64,000 nt of DNA, taken from positions 124,001-188,000 of the forward strand of contig CAVPPF010000004.1 in assembly GCA_963707435.1 (NCBI GenBank). The letters are read 5' to 3'. A program made the position numbers and the translations under genes. Shown here in pieces: positions 1 to 7,387 of the stretch (its first letter is position 1; every line of letters starts with the position of its first letter). The notes beneath the pieces are model-generated. The model saw only the letters and a program-made list of their open reading frames with translations. It had not been told where the DNA came from and made no database searches. Source of the stretch: UBA4744 sp963707435. Its GTDB lineage: Bacteria > Actinomycetota > Acidimicrobiia > Spongiisociales > UBA4744.

Positions 1-1
1 G

Positions 2-334
2 GACGATGCCGTTCGGGCCCTGGAACACGCGATCGACCATCCGACGGCAGGCACCTTCAACATCAGCAGTGAGGGGCAGCTCTACCTCAGTCGCATCCTC
101 AGGCTCGGAAACCGGATCAACCAGAGGCTCCCGGCGCGCCAGTTCAACACCGCCATGAAGGTGCTGCGGCCCTTCGGTGCCTCGCTCCCACGGCATCTGG
201 AGAGCCTCATCAAATACGGGCGGGTGATCGACACCCACCTGATGGAGGAGACTCTGGGTTTCGCACCGAGCCTGAACTGCCGCCGCCTCGTTCTCGCCAC
301 CTACGGCCGTCTTCCTGCCCGGCTGTCTGGATAG
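2..334 (+). CDS. NAD-dependent epimerase/SDR family protein, 3' end only
   Basis: The frame is open from the window edge to the TAG at 332-334 and gives the last 110 residues. The piece around AVRALEHAI and GTFNISSEG matches the region of extended SDR/NAD-sugar-epimerase proteins where a predicted user of a nucleotide-linked or lipid substrate has its C-terminal subdomain. The Rossmann fold lies outside the window. The acyltransferase gene starts 5 bp after the stop, so the two are probably cotranscribed; epimerase-like SDR genes next to PlsC-like genes are common in actinobacteria. Substrate cannot be told from this fragment. Confidence 0.7.
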   Translation, partial: DDAVRALEHAIDHPTAGTFNISSEGQLYLSRILRLGNRINQRLPARQFNTAMKVLRPFGASLPRHLESLIKYGRVIDTHLMEETLGFAPSLNCRRLVLATYGRLPARLSG

Positions 335-339
335 AGCCG

Positions 340-1524
340 ATGGAAGAGATCCTCAACCGCCTCAGCGTGTCGGAACTCCGGGCCCTGGCCAGGGCTCTGG
401 ACGTCGTCGGCAGATCCTCGATGAAAAAAGCAGAACTGGTGCAATCGGTGACCGCCGGCCTCAAAGCCAGCGATAGCCCTGCCGGCACATCGGCCCAGGC
501 GAGCGTTTGGCGAGCCGGGATACGCGGCGAAGGACGCCGGCGCGAAACTCGCGATCGACTGGCATCGCTGGTCGATCGGGACCGGACCTGCGAGTTCGAA
601 ACGGTCGAGGGGTTCGCCTGTGGTCTGCCCCCGATCGTCGGCAAGGACCGGTGCGCGCTACACGGCGGGACCAACTTCTCCGATCTGGCCATCCCGGCGG
701 CCGGTGCCCTCGGATTCGACTCATGGCCGGCACTCGTGCGGCATCTGCAGATGGCCAGCTACGACATCGATGCGCTGGGGCTGGATCCTGTGGTGGCCGA
801 GATGTTGTGGCACCTGGGCAACTATTTGTACTTCGACTACTTCCGGGTGGACACAACGGGACTCGAGCACGTGCCTATGGACGGAGCTGCCGTCCTCGCA
901 GCAAACCACGGTGGAGCGGCAGTTCCGTACGACGCCATGATGCTGCAAATGGCGGTCACGAATGAGGCCCCGCTCCCACGGCGAGTGCGCGTCGTGGGGA
1001 CAGAGATCTTCAATATGATCCCCACCTACTCGCACCTCTATCGCAAATCGGGAGCGGCCTACGCCGCCAAAGAGGATGCGATGTGGGTGCTCGAGCACGG
1101 CCACCTGCTCGGCGTGTTCCCCGAAGGGGTGCAGGGTTTTCAGAAGTCTGGTTCAGACGCATACCGGCTGAAGCGATTCGGCCGCGGTGGCTTCGTGAAA
1201 CTGGCCATGCGAGCCGGGGCACCCATCGTCCCGGTTGCCATCATGGGCTCGGAGGATGTCCACCCCGCGCTCTTCACGTCCAAACGGCTGGCCCAGCTCG
1301 TGCGCATGGTATTTCCCCAGCAGCGTGTCGAGGAAATGGCCGTATGGCTCAACCCCATCCCCCTTCCGGTCCGGTGGCAGATACGTTTCCTCGAGCCCCT
1401 TGAGGTGGGTCCGGCCACCGATCGCCCGGACCGGCTCACGGTGCTGGAGATCTCCGAAGCGGTCCGCTCCCGGGTGCAGGCTGCCCTCGATGTCATGCTC
1501 AGCGAGCGGACGAGCATCTTCTAG
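340..1524 (+). CDS. PlsC-like acyltransferase with extra N-terminal domain
   Basis: 394 residues. The C-terminal two thirds are a glycerolipid acyltransferase domain: the acceptor motif appears as NHGGAAVPYD (about residues 189-198) rather than the textbook HxxxxD, a spacing seen in actinobacterial hemolysin-type acyltransferases, and FPEGVQGF (about 266) is the EGTR-equivalent phosphate-binding block. Residues 1-40 form a SAP/Rho-N-like helical segment (LSVSELRALARAL), followed by a basic stretch and a Cys/His cluster (CEFETVEGFACG, CALHGG, about 87-110) that may bind metal. Probably transfers acyl chains to a lipid at the membrane inner face. Start follows the upstream gene by 5 bp. Confidence 0.8.
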   Translation: MEEILNRLSVSELRALARALDVVGRSSMKKAELVQSVTAGLKASDSPAGTSAQASVWRAGIRGEGRRRETRDRLASLVDRDRTCEFETVEGFACGLPPIVGKDRCALHGGTNFSDLAIPAAGALGFDSWPALVRHLQMASYDIDALGLDPVVAEMLWHLGNYLYFDYFRVDTTGLEHVPMDGAAVLAANHGGAAVPYDAMMLQMAVTNEAPLPRRVRVVGTEIFNMIPTYSHLYRKSGAAYAAKEDAMWVLEHGHLLGVFPEGVQGFQKSGSDAYRLKRFGRGGFVKLAMRAGAPIVPVAIMGSEDVHPALFTSKRLAQLVRMVFPQQRVEEMAVWLNPIPLPVRWQIRFLEPLEVGPATDRPDRLTVLEISEAVRSRVQAALDVMLSERTSIF

Positions 1525-1563
1525 TTCGCATTGAGCAGGTGCAATCGGGCAGAATCAAACGAC

Positions 1564-1749
1564 GTGCCCATTGCCAATGATTGCCCGCACTGCGCAGCCC
1601 GTGACACAGTGCGTCTCGAAAGCGGCGAGAACTTCTGCCCCTGGTGCCTGCACGCCTGGACCCTCTCCGGCGACCTCATCCTCGATCGGCAACCCGGCCG
1701 GGAGGAGGGATTCCTGGCCGACCTGGCCAGTGCCTTCGACCAGGACTGA
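1564..1749 (+). CDS. small zinc-ribbon protein
   Basis: A 61-residue acidic protein with two CxxC knuckles, CPHC and CPWC, 22 residues apart, the layout of a zinc ribbon. I chose the GTG at 1564; a TTG at 1531 in the same frame would add 11 residues but lies almost on the stop of the acyltransferase and has no clear ribosome site. Function is unknown; a structural or nucleic-acid-binding role is only inference. It sits 39 bp after the acyltransferase gene and just before the promoter of the XRE regulator. Confidence 0.6.
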   Translation: MPIANDCPHCAARDTVRLESGENFCPWCLHAWTLSGDLILDRQPGREEGFLADLASAFDQD

Positions 1750-1756
1750 CTTCTGC

Positions 1757-1790
1757 TTGCAATAGTTAGCACTCCGCAATATACTGCTAA
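1757..1790 (+). promoter_or_regulatory. promoter with inverted-repeat operator for the XRE/HbhA-like pair
   Basis: TTGCAA (1757-1762), a 17-bp spacer and TATACT (1780-1785) make a near-consensus housekeeping promoter. Transcription would begin about 1792-1793, on the GTG start of the XRE gene, so the mRNA is likely leaderless. The inverted repeat TTAGCA (1766-1771) / TGCTAA (1785-1790) covers the spacer and -10 element and is a natural binding site for the XRE protein itself (autorepression). Binding is inference. Confidence 0.6.
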
Positions 1791-1792
1791 TC

Positions 1793-2167
1793 GTGGCCAA
1801 AGACGAGAAGACGGTTGAGAAGAAAGGCGCCGACCTCGGTGCATTCATCAGGCAGCAACGGGAGCGGGCCAACATCTCGCTCAGGAAGCTGGCCGACAAG
1901 GCAGGGATCTCGAATCCCTACCTCAGCCAGATCGAGCGAGGGTTGCGCAAGCCTTCCGCCGAGATTCTCAAGTCGATCGCCCGGGGCCTATCCATCCAGG
2001 CCGAGTCCCTCTACTCAAGGGCAGGACTGCTGGAGGACGGGTTTAGTCCGCCGACCGTCGTTGAGGCGGTCGAGACGGACCAGCAATTGAACCAAAGACA
2101 GAAGCAAGTGCTCCTCGATATCTACCGAACATTCGTTCAATCGGGGGCAAAGGAGGAAATGGAATGA
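1793..2167 (+). CDS. XRE-family transcriptional regulator (Rv0474-like)
   Basis: 124 residues with an HTH_3/XRE domain at about 14-70: LRKLADKAGIS is the first helix pair and NPYLSQIERG the recognition helix. The C-terminal 50 residues are helical. Gene order (XRE regulator, 4-bp overlap, then a Lys/Ala-rich membrane-associated protein) matches Mycobacterium Rv0474-Rv0475 (hbhA). It probably represses its own leaderless promoter through the TTAGCA/TGCTAA palindrome directly upstream. The GTG start at 1793 is supported by promoter spacing rather than by a ribosome site. Confidence 0.8.
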   Translation: MAKDEKTVEKKGADLGAFIRQQRERANISLRKLADKAGISNPYLSQIERGLRKPSAEILKSIARGLSIQAESLYSRAGLLEDGFSPPTVVEAVETDQQLNQRQKQVLLDIYRTFVQSGAKEEME

Positions 2168-2679
2168 TCGTCGATACGACTAAGAAGGTGCTCTACGCAG
2201 CCGTAGGCGTCCCCGTCGTGACGGCTCGCAAGCTCTCGGAGCGGGTCAACGAGATGAGCGAGAAGCTCACGAAGGACTACGACGTGTGGGCCGCCGAGGG
2301 TGAGAAGGTCGTCAACAAGGTTGCGGACCGCAAAGCGGTCGAGGACTTCGTCGAGGACATCGGCGCAAAGATGGACTTCGACCAGATCCAGGAGCAGGTC
2401 GGCAAGCTGCGCGAGCAGCTCGACGACATGCTGACCAACTGGCGTTCTTCGTTCCGGCCCGCGACTGAGAAAGCCGCACCGGCCGCCAAGCCCGCCGCCA
2501 AGCCCGCCGCCAAGCCCGCCGCCAAGCCGGGCCCGAAGACCACCACGGCCGCCAAGAAGCCGGCCGCCAAGAAGCCGACCACTGCTGCCCGCAAGCCGGC
2601 CGCCAAGAAGCCGGCTGCTGCGAAAACGACCACTGCTGCCCGCAAGCCGGCCGCCGAGAAGGCAACCACCACCGCCTGA
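2164..2679 (+). CDS. HbhA-like protein with Lys/Ala/Pro repeat tail
   Basis: 171 residues. Residues 1-95 are predicted helical and coiled-coil-like (TKKVLYAAVGVPVVTARKLS, then KLREQLDDML). From about 100 the chain is a low-complexity basic tail of AAKPAAKP, AAKKPAAKKP and TTAARKPAAKK units. This layout is that of the heparin-binding hemagglutinin family, a surface or inner-membrane-associated protein in mycobacteria where the Lys tail binds polyanions. The start overlaps the XRE stop (ATGA). Repeats in the DNA (gccgccaagcc units, about 2485-2530) could vary in copy number. Whether it acts at the surface or binds nucleic acid here is open. Confidence 0.75.
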   Translation: MIVDTTKKVLYAAVGVPVVTARKLSERVNEMSEKLTKDYDVWAAEGEKVVNKVADRKAVEDFVEDIGAKMDFDQIQEQVGKLREQLDDMLTNWRSSFRPATEKAAPAAKPAAKPAAKPAAKPGPKTTTAAKKPAAKKPTTAARKPAAKKPAAAKTTTAARKPAAEKATTTA

Positions 2680-2702
2680 ACGGTCCGGACCATCGAGGCA
2701 GA

Positions 2703-2733
2703 AACGAGGGGGCCCCATCGGGGCCCCCTCGTT
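2703..2733 (+). terminator. hairpin terminator after the HbhA-like gene
   Basis: A perfect 14-bp stem (2703-2716 with 2720-2733) and a 3-nt loop lie 24 bp past the stop codon. The stem is GC-rich and ends in GTTGTTTC, a weak U-run. It separates this operon from the convergent DUF4332 gene and could serve both. Confidence 0.8.
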
Positions 2734-2750
2734 GTTTCGCTCTGGAATCC

Positions 2751-3155
2751 TTAGGGCGTGATGATCGGGTCGAGGTCCGAAGCGTGAGCAACCCAGCGTT
2801 CCACCATGCCCTCGGTGGGAAGTCTCTGAACGAGTTTGCGCGACTCGTTGATCTGGATCATCTTCTTCGTCAAAGAGGCCGGGTTTCGCCTCCGCAGCTC
2901 CTTGATAGTGTCCACCCCGGCGGCTTCCAGGAGATCGGAATACTCAGGGCCGATCCCCTTGACGCGCATGAGATCGGCGCGGTTCAACCACACGAGAATC
3001 TTCTTCTCATCGAGCCGGGTCGCCTCGGCGAGGTCCCTCCGACCGCGCTTCGTGGCACCTCGTTTGAGAAGAGCTTCCGTCGTGCGCACTCTCGATTTGC
3101 GGAACCTGGTCGCGGTTTTTGGATCAAGTCCCGAAATCGTGTCAATCGTGGCCAT
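2751..3155 (-). CDS. DUF4332 helix-hairpin-helix protein
   Basis: 134 residues with two helix-hairpin-helix-like segments: an N-terminal one around ISGLDPKTATRFRKSRV and a second with the diagnostic MRVKGIGPEYSDLLEAAGV (about 68-86), as in DUF4332 proteins related to DNA-binding HhH modules. A good ribosome site (AGGGAAGGGAG) precedes the ATG at 3155; longer in-frame extensions lack one. Probably binds DNA or RNA in a non-sequence-specific way, but no function is established. Confidence 0.7.
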   Translation of the reverse strand: MATIDTISGLDPKTATRFRKSRVRTTEALLKRGATKRGRRDLAEATRLDEKKILVWLNRADLMRVKGIGPEYSDLLEAAGVDTIKELRRRNPASLTKKMIQINESRKLVQRLPTEGMVERWVAHASDLDPIITP

Positions 3156-3267
3156 CCCACTCCCTTCCCTGTTCTCCGCCATCCTCCGCAGCGCGGCCGG
3201 CCCATCGGTCAGACTAGCCAGACGGGTGATGGCGATGCCTTGTGGATAGCCGGGAAGGCGCGGACCG

Positions 3268-3471
3268 CTACCGAACCCAACGAAGGATGTCCCCCGGTTG
3301 ACACTCGAGCGCAAGGCAGATGGACTCCAAAGTCGAGAAACGTATCGCTTTGGCCTTTCCCGTCTTGAGGATCGATAGGTTGGCGAGCGTGATGCCTACC
3401 TCCTCAGACAGCTGTGTCAACGTCATCCTTCTCTGATCGAGGATCTCGTCGAGATGTACGGTGACCGTCAT
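3268..3471 (-). CDS. XRE-family regulator paired with DUF2975
   Basis: 67 residues, almost entirely one HTH_3 domain: MTLTQLSEEVGITLANLSIL with a downstream IRFSTLESICLALECQPGDIL. This matches the short YozG-type regulators that accompany DUF2975 membrane proteins in many Gram-positives. Its ATG lies one base after the TGA of the DUF2975 gene, so the two are translationally coupled. It probably represses the shared promoter at 4147-4175, which carries a CGATAA/TTATCG inverted repeat. Confidence 0.8.
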   Translation of the reverse strand: MTVTVHLDEILDQRRMTLTQLSEEVGITLANLSILKTGKAKAIRFSTLESICLALECQPGDILRWVR

Positions 3472-3472
3472 G

Positions 3473-4138
3473 TCAGATCGTGTCTTCCTCGAACCGGCGC
3501 AGTCGGGCTGCCTCCACAAAGACCTCGGCCAGGGCGAACATGCCTATCCCGACCAACAACAGCGCCCAGACGGGGCCGAGCGTTGATACCGATACGGGCA
3601 GGTCGACATCCAGCGTTCGGTCTAGTAGCGCCGTACGAATCAGGTCGATGGCCGGAAGGGTCAGGATGGCGCCCCCCAGCCATCGCAGCCTCCCGGAATT
3701 CTCATCGGCGAATGGGCGGCCGGCGATCGTTGATCGCACAATCCGGCCGAGATTGATGAGCCCGACCCAGGCGGCCGCCAGCAAACCGGCCACAAAGGCG
3801 AGGAAGACTCCTCGGCTGGCCAGGTCGGTTCGTTCGACTTTCAAGAGGAGCTGGATGACCGGCACGTCTGCAATCGAATCTCGTTCCCTTCCGATTTCGA
3901 AGTTCGAGTACGAGCGCACACCGTCGGATACATCGACCCGTCGCCCGTCCGCGAACTCGACCCCGTAGGGCTCATCCAGAGTCGCTGAGATGAACATGTC
4001 ACCTCGGCCGGACAGAGCCAGGATCGCCAACGGAACGGTTATGCCGGTCACAACGATGAGAAGAAACCGGGCGACCTTGATACCAAGATCCAGCGCCCGC
4101 AAGCCTCTTCCGCCCAGAGATTGATCGTAGGTGTTCAT
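3473..4138 (-). CDS. DUF2975 membrane protein
   Basis: 221 residues with four predicted membrane helices (about 22-45, 105-130, 150-170, 183-205) and an extracytoplasmic loop between the first two. The pairing with a tiny XRE protein downstream is the normal DUF2975 context. Function is unknown; such pairs are thought to sense membrane or developmental state, which is inference. It has its own leaderless-type promoter: the ATG at 4138 follows the -10 by only 8 bp. Confidence 0.75.
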   Translation of the reverse strand: MNTYDQSLGGRGLRALDLGIKVARFLLIVVTGITVPLAILALSGRGDMFISATLDEPYGVEFADGRRVDVSDGVRSYSNFEIGRERDSIADVPVIQLLLKVERTDLASRGVFLAFVAGLLAAAWVGLINLGRIVRSTIAGRPFADENSGRLRWLGGAILTLPAIDLIRTALLDRTLDVDLPVSVSTLGPVWALLLVGIGMFALAEVFVEAARLRRFEEDTI

Positions 4139-4146
4139 ATCGAAAA

Positions 4147-4175
4147 ACGATAATCTGGATGTTATCGAAAGTCAA
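4147..4175 (-). promoter_or_regulatory. promoter/operator of the DUF2975-XRE pair
   Basis: On the minus strand TTGACT (4175-4170), a 17-bp spacer and TATCGT (4152-4147) precede the ATG at 4138, which implies a leaderless or nearly leaderless mRNA. The inverted repeat CGATAA (4148-4153) / TTATCG (4162-4167) overlaps the -10 and spacer and is a plausible site for the cotranscribed XRE protein. Confidence 0.5.
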
Positions 4176-4272
4176 TAAGAACGCCTGCAAGAGGGCTACT
4201 TCGCCTTATGCTCTATTGAGCGATCGCTGACCCATGGAGGACGCGATCTGACCGCGAGGAGAAGACTGATGC

Positions 4273-4863
4273 CTACCCGCGCGGTTGCAGGTCCGTCACA
4301 TCGTCGCCGGTATCGACATCCCGGGGAGCCAGTTGCTCGAAGAAGACCTCTTCGACCCATTCCGGATGGGCTTGCAGAAGGTTGCGTCCGCCTTGATCGC
4401 CTTCCAGGCTCATGAGCCGCGCCCACAGGGAGCGGGCGACCAGGACGGGATGGCCGCGCACATACCGGTACTTCGGAACGATGGCCAGCGCATCACTCGA
4501 ACGCCGGTGGTCGAGCAGGGCCTTCACCACGGTCGGATCGATCCCGGGCTGATCTCCCATGACGATGAACGCTGCTTCGGTGGACGGATCCCGACTCGCC
4601 GCGTCGAGACCGACGCGCAGCGACGAGGCCATCCCTTCCTCCCATTCGGGGTTCTCGATGACACCGGCATCTCCGAAGTCGACCGCTTCCAGGATTTCCT
4701 CGTACCGGCTGCCGAGCACCACCCAGACGGAGTCAACCGGCCAGGCCAGGGTCTGGCCGACCACCTTCTCGAGCAGGGTCGGACCACCCCACGGCAGAAG
4801 TTGCTTGGGCCGGCCGAGACGGCTCGACGGTCCGGCAGCGAGAACGAGGGCAGTTGTGCTCAT
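4273..4863 (-). CDS. MocA-like molybdenum cofactor cytidylyltransferase / NTP transferase
   Basis: 196 residues. The N-terminus LVLAAGPSSRLGRPKQLLPW is the nucleotide-binding signature of MobA/MocA-like transferases; VMGDQPGIDP (about 102-111) is the catalytic Mg-binding block, and GHPVL and GDQGGRNLL are typical of the MocA branch. It would load CMP on molybdopterin to make the dinucleotide cofactor of xanthine-dehydrogenase-type enzymes. The XdhC gene 31 bp upstream on the same strand supports this over a sugar-nucleotide role. Confidence 0.8.
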   Translation of the reverse strand: MSTTALVLAAGPSSRLGRPKQLLPWGGPTLLEKVVGQTLAWPVDSVWVVLGSRYEEILEAVDFGDAGVIENPEWEEGMASSLRVGLDAASRDPSTEAAFIVMGDQPGIDPTVVKALLDHRRSSDALAIVPKYRYVRGHPVLVARSLWARLMSLEGDQGGRNLLQAHPEWVEEVFFEQLAPRDVDTGDDVTDLQPRG

Positions 4864-4894
4864 AGGTGGGCCGGGTGGTCGACGATGCGACCCA

Positions 4895-5980
4895 CTATAC
4901 GTCCCCGGGGTCGTCCTTCCGTTGCGGATGGATCCTTCCCCGGGTGCCCTTCAGCGAGTCGCCTCCGCCTCCTCCATACCGCAGTGTGGTCATCTCAGCG
5001 AGAATCGAAACGGCAACTTCCGCGGGAGTCTCGGCGCCGATGTCCAACCCGATCGGACCGTGAATCCTTCCTTGATCCTCCGCCGACCATCCATCGGCCT
5101 CCAGTCGAGCCAACCGGTCGGCATGGGTGCGCCTGCTCCCCATCACGCCCAGGTACGCGATGGGCTCGGCGAGCGCCCGGCGGATAACGGGATCTTCGAG
5201 ACGCTGGTTGTGGTTCAAGACCACGATGTAGCTCCCCTCCCAGGGTTGCGCATCCAGGACGGTTTCCGGCCAGGCGACGATCACCTCATGCGCATCGGGA
5301 AACAATTCCGGCCGGGCAAAGGACGGTCGCGGGTCAATCAGGGTCACCTCATACCCGACCCGTGTTGCGAGGGCGCAGAGCGGTTCGGCGAACGGACCGG
5401 CCCCGAAGATCAACAAGCGAGGCGGCGGAACGATCGAATCGATGAAGACGTCCACATCGCCGTAGGTCAGCGTCCGGCTCTGCTCGTCGGTCATGAGCTG
5501 TCGTGCGTCGGCAAGGACATCGTCGACCAGGGAACCGGGGATGGTGCCCGCCACCACACCTTCCTTGGCGTCGATGACCGCCTTCCATTCACCGCCCGCC
5601 ACTGCCATCACCCGCGCCCCGAGGCGCCTCGCAGACGAGAGGTGCTCGACGGCTGCTGTGATTTCCTCCGTCTCTTCAGGTTCGATGTAGACCTGAATGG
5701 TCCCTCCGCAGGCCAGGCCGACCTCAAAGGCGTCCTCGTCGGCGATGCCGTATGTCACCAATCGCGGTGCTTCGGTCTTGAGCACCTCGAGCGCATGAAG
5801 GGCAACGTCGTTCTCGACACACCCTCCGCTGACGGATCCTTCGAGTTCCTCCGACGAGGACACGAGGAGGCGCGACCCTTCGGGTCGCGGAGCCGATCCT
5901 TGCACGCGAACCACGGTGGCAACCGCCACCTGTTTGCCGTCGAGTTTCCACTGCTTGAAGAGAGCCGGCTGGTCTGTCAT
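4895..5980 (-). CDS. XdhC/CoxI family protein
   Basis: 361 residues with the XdhC/CoxI N-terminal domain (VRVQGSAPRPEGSRLLV and the Cys-containing SVSGGCVENDV and GLACGGTIQV blocks) and a C-terminal Rossmann domain (LLIFGAGPFAEPL, then YLGVMGSRRTHADRL). XdhC binds sulfurated molybdenum cofactor and inserts it into xanthine-dehydrogenase-type enzymes. Same strand as the MocA-like gene, so the pair probably matures a hydroxylase encoded elsewhere; no such hydroxylase is in the window. Confidence 0.85.
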   Translation of the reverse strand: MTDQPALFKQWKLDGKQVAVATVVRVQGSAPRPEGSRLLVSSSEELEGSVSGGCVENDVALHALEVLKTEAPRLVTYGIADEDAFEVGLACGGTIQVYIEPEETEEITAAVEHLSSARRLGARVMAVAGGEWKAVIDAKEGVVAGTIPGSLVDDVLADARQLMTDEQSRTLTYGDVDVFIDSIVPPPRLLIFGAGPFAEPLCALATRVGYEVTLIDPRPSFARPELFPDAHEVIVAWPETVLDAQPWEGSYIVVLNHNQRLEDPVIRRALAEPIAYLGVMGSRRTHADRLARLEADGWSAEDQGRIHGPIGLDIGAETPAEVAVSILAEMTTLRYGGGGGDSLKGTRGRIHPQRKDDPGDV

Positions 5981-6028
5981 ACGAGCACGTTATCCGACAT
6001 CGATTCGCTAGGCGCGCACTCGCACGGC

Positions 6029-7162
6029 CTAGACAAGACCCGAAGGCAGCGGGAATCGAAGCACAGCACCGATTGCCTTCTGGTCGAGTGCCGATGCAAT
6101 CGAAACCTGCAGTACTTCTCCGCTCTCGCTGATGGTCGCCTCGATGATCTCATCCACGAGGTCTTCGGTCGGGCGTGTTGCCGACCCGCACACCGGGCAA
6201 CTTGTCCCGTTGCGAGAGAGCCAGCCACAGGATTCGCACACTGCGCCCTCTTTGGTGAAACTCCCGGAAACAATCAACCGATCGATCGCCTTGGCATTGA
6301 CGGCGGCGAGCACGCTGGAGATACCGAGGACCGCCGGACCGCCGGCACCCGCGGTGTCGAGCAGTTCCTGGACCCGGGTGGCCTCGCGGTCTGCGACCGC
6401 GGCCTTCTCGAGGCCGATCAGGTGATCCTTGATCAGGGCTGGAGTCATGGTGTGGGTATCGATGACGAAGGACCCCCCAAGCCGGTCCTTCACGTACGGG
6501 TGGAGGAGTTTGGAACCTTCGTCGATCGACTCCTGATGCCCGCCGAGGAAGAGGTAATCGAATCCTTCTTTCTGAAACAGACGGAAGACCAGGTCGGCCG
6601 TCTCTTTGTATTGACGCTGGACGACCGCGTCCGCATGATTGCGAACCCCGCGCTCCTCATACCCTGCAAAGCCTCCGTAATTGGACTTCCTCACGGATTC
6701 CTCGACGACCTCGCCGTACTCATCGAACTCATCGCCGTGCTTAACGAACACCACCGAGCGTCTGGGGTCGAAGATCACCGCCGCCGACCGGACCTGCGTC
6801 TCGGCAACGCGCAAGGGGCGCAGGTAGGCCCGGTTGCCGATCCGGGCAACATCCCAGACCGGCCGGTTGACGGACACGTAGTGAAACCAGTCGGCACCGT
6901 TGCACAGGAAGATCGCTGCGGAGGAGGGATCGGCGTCGATCCGATCACCCAGGCTCTGGACCGTCTTCACGTCGGCCCGCAAGGACATCGCCGCCTCGTG
7001 ACTCAACCCGCCACTCTCTGCCACCTCGCGAACCGGTCGGAGCAACTCGGTGAGCCGGGCCCCGGTCGACGTTCTGTCGCGGGGGGTGCCGACCCGGTTG
7101 AGATACACCGACAAAACCGGGAAGGTAGCGTTGGTGAATTGCCGGATCTGGTCGACCTGCAT
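6029..7162 (-). CDS. Vms1/bacterial eRF1-like (baeRF) protein with zinc ribbon
   Basis: 377 residues. The middle region (AAVIFDPRRSVVFV, later DYLFLGGHQESI and LIGLEKAAVADREATRVQELL) has the eRF1 domain-2/3-like organisation of bacterial archaeo-eukaryotic release-factor-like proteins. Near the C-terminus CESCGWLSRNGTSCPVCG is a two-CxxC zinc ribbon. Members are thought to act on peptidyl-tRNA or stalled ribosomes; the exact baeRF subfamily and activity here are inference. I chose the ATG at 7162, which has a strong GGAGGAAGGAG site, over an in-frame start 16 codons upstream. Confidence 0.65.
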   Translation of the reverse strand: MQVDQIRQFTNATFPVLSVYLNRVGTPRDRTSTGARLTELLRPVREVAESGGLSHEAAMSLRADVKTVQSLGDRIDADPSSAAIFLCNGADWFHYVSVNRPVWDVARIGNRAYLRPLRVAETQVRSAAVIFDPRRSVVFVKHGDEFDEYGEVVEESVRKSNYGGFAGYEERGVRNHADAVVQRQYKETADLVFRLFQKEGFDYLFLGGHQESIDEGSKLLHPYVKDRLGGSFVIDTHTMTPALIKDHLIGLEKAAVADREATRVQELLDTAGAGGPAVLGISSVLAAVNAKAIDRLIVSGSFTKEGAVCESCGWLSRNGTSCPVCGSATRPTEDLVDEIIEATISESGEVLQVSIASALDQKAIGAVLRFPLPSGLV

Positions 7163-7387
7163 GGGTCTCCTTCCTCCGTCAGCCAGAGGCTGCGGATGAC
7201 GATGGGGCACAGCAGAACAGCTGGATGATCACAGGGGAAGTGGTTCGCTTGCGTCGTGACACAACGAGCGCAAGGCGGGAGGACCGCAGCCAAACATCAG
7301 TCTTCGTACAGTACCTCACTCATTTCTGACACTACACGGCGTCCGATCCGCGTGGTAGGGAAAACTCCGGGGTCACCGTCTGAGCGG

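Noticed and set aside
1766..1790. CIRCE (HrcA) element: TTAGCACTC then a CTGCTAA-like half
   Set aside because: The right half matches only 7 of 9 bases, the spacer is 7 not 9, and the gene downstream is not a chaperone. An XRE operator is a better reading.
4559..7228. 889-codon open frame on the plus strand
   Set aside because: It is antisense to the MocA-like, XdhC and Vms1-like genes, all of which have clear motifs on the minus strand; the plus-strand translation is low-complexity Arg/Gly/Asp/His, typical of a GC-rich shadow.
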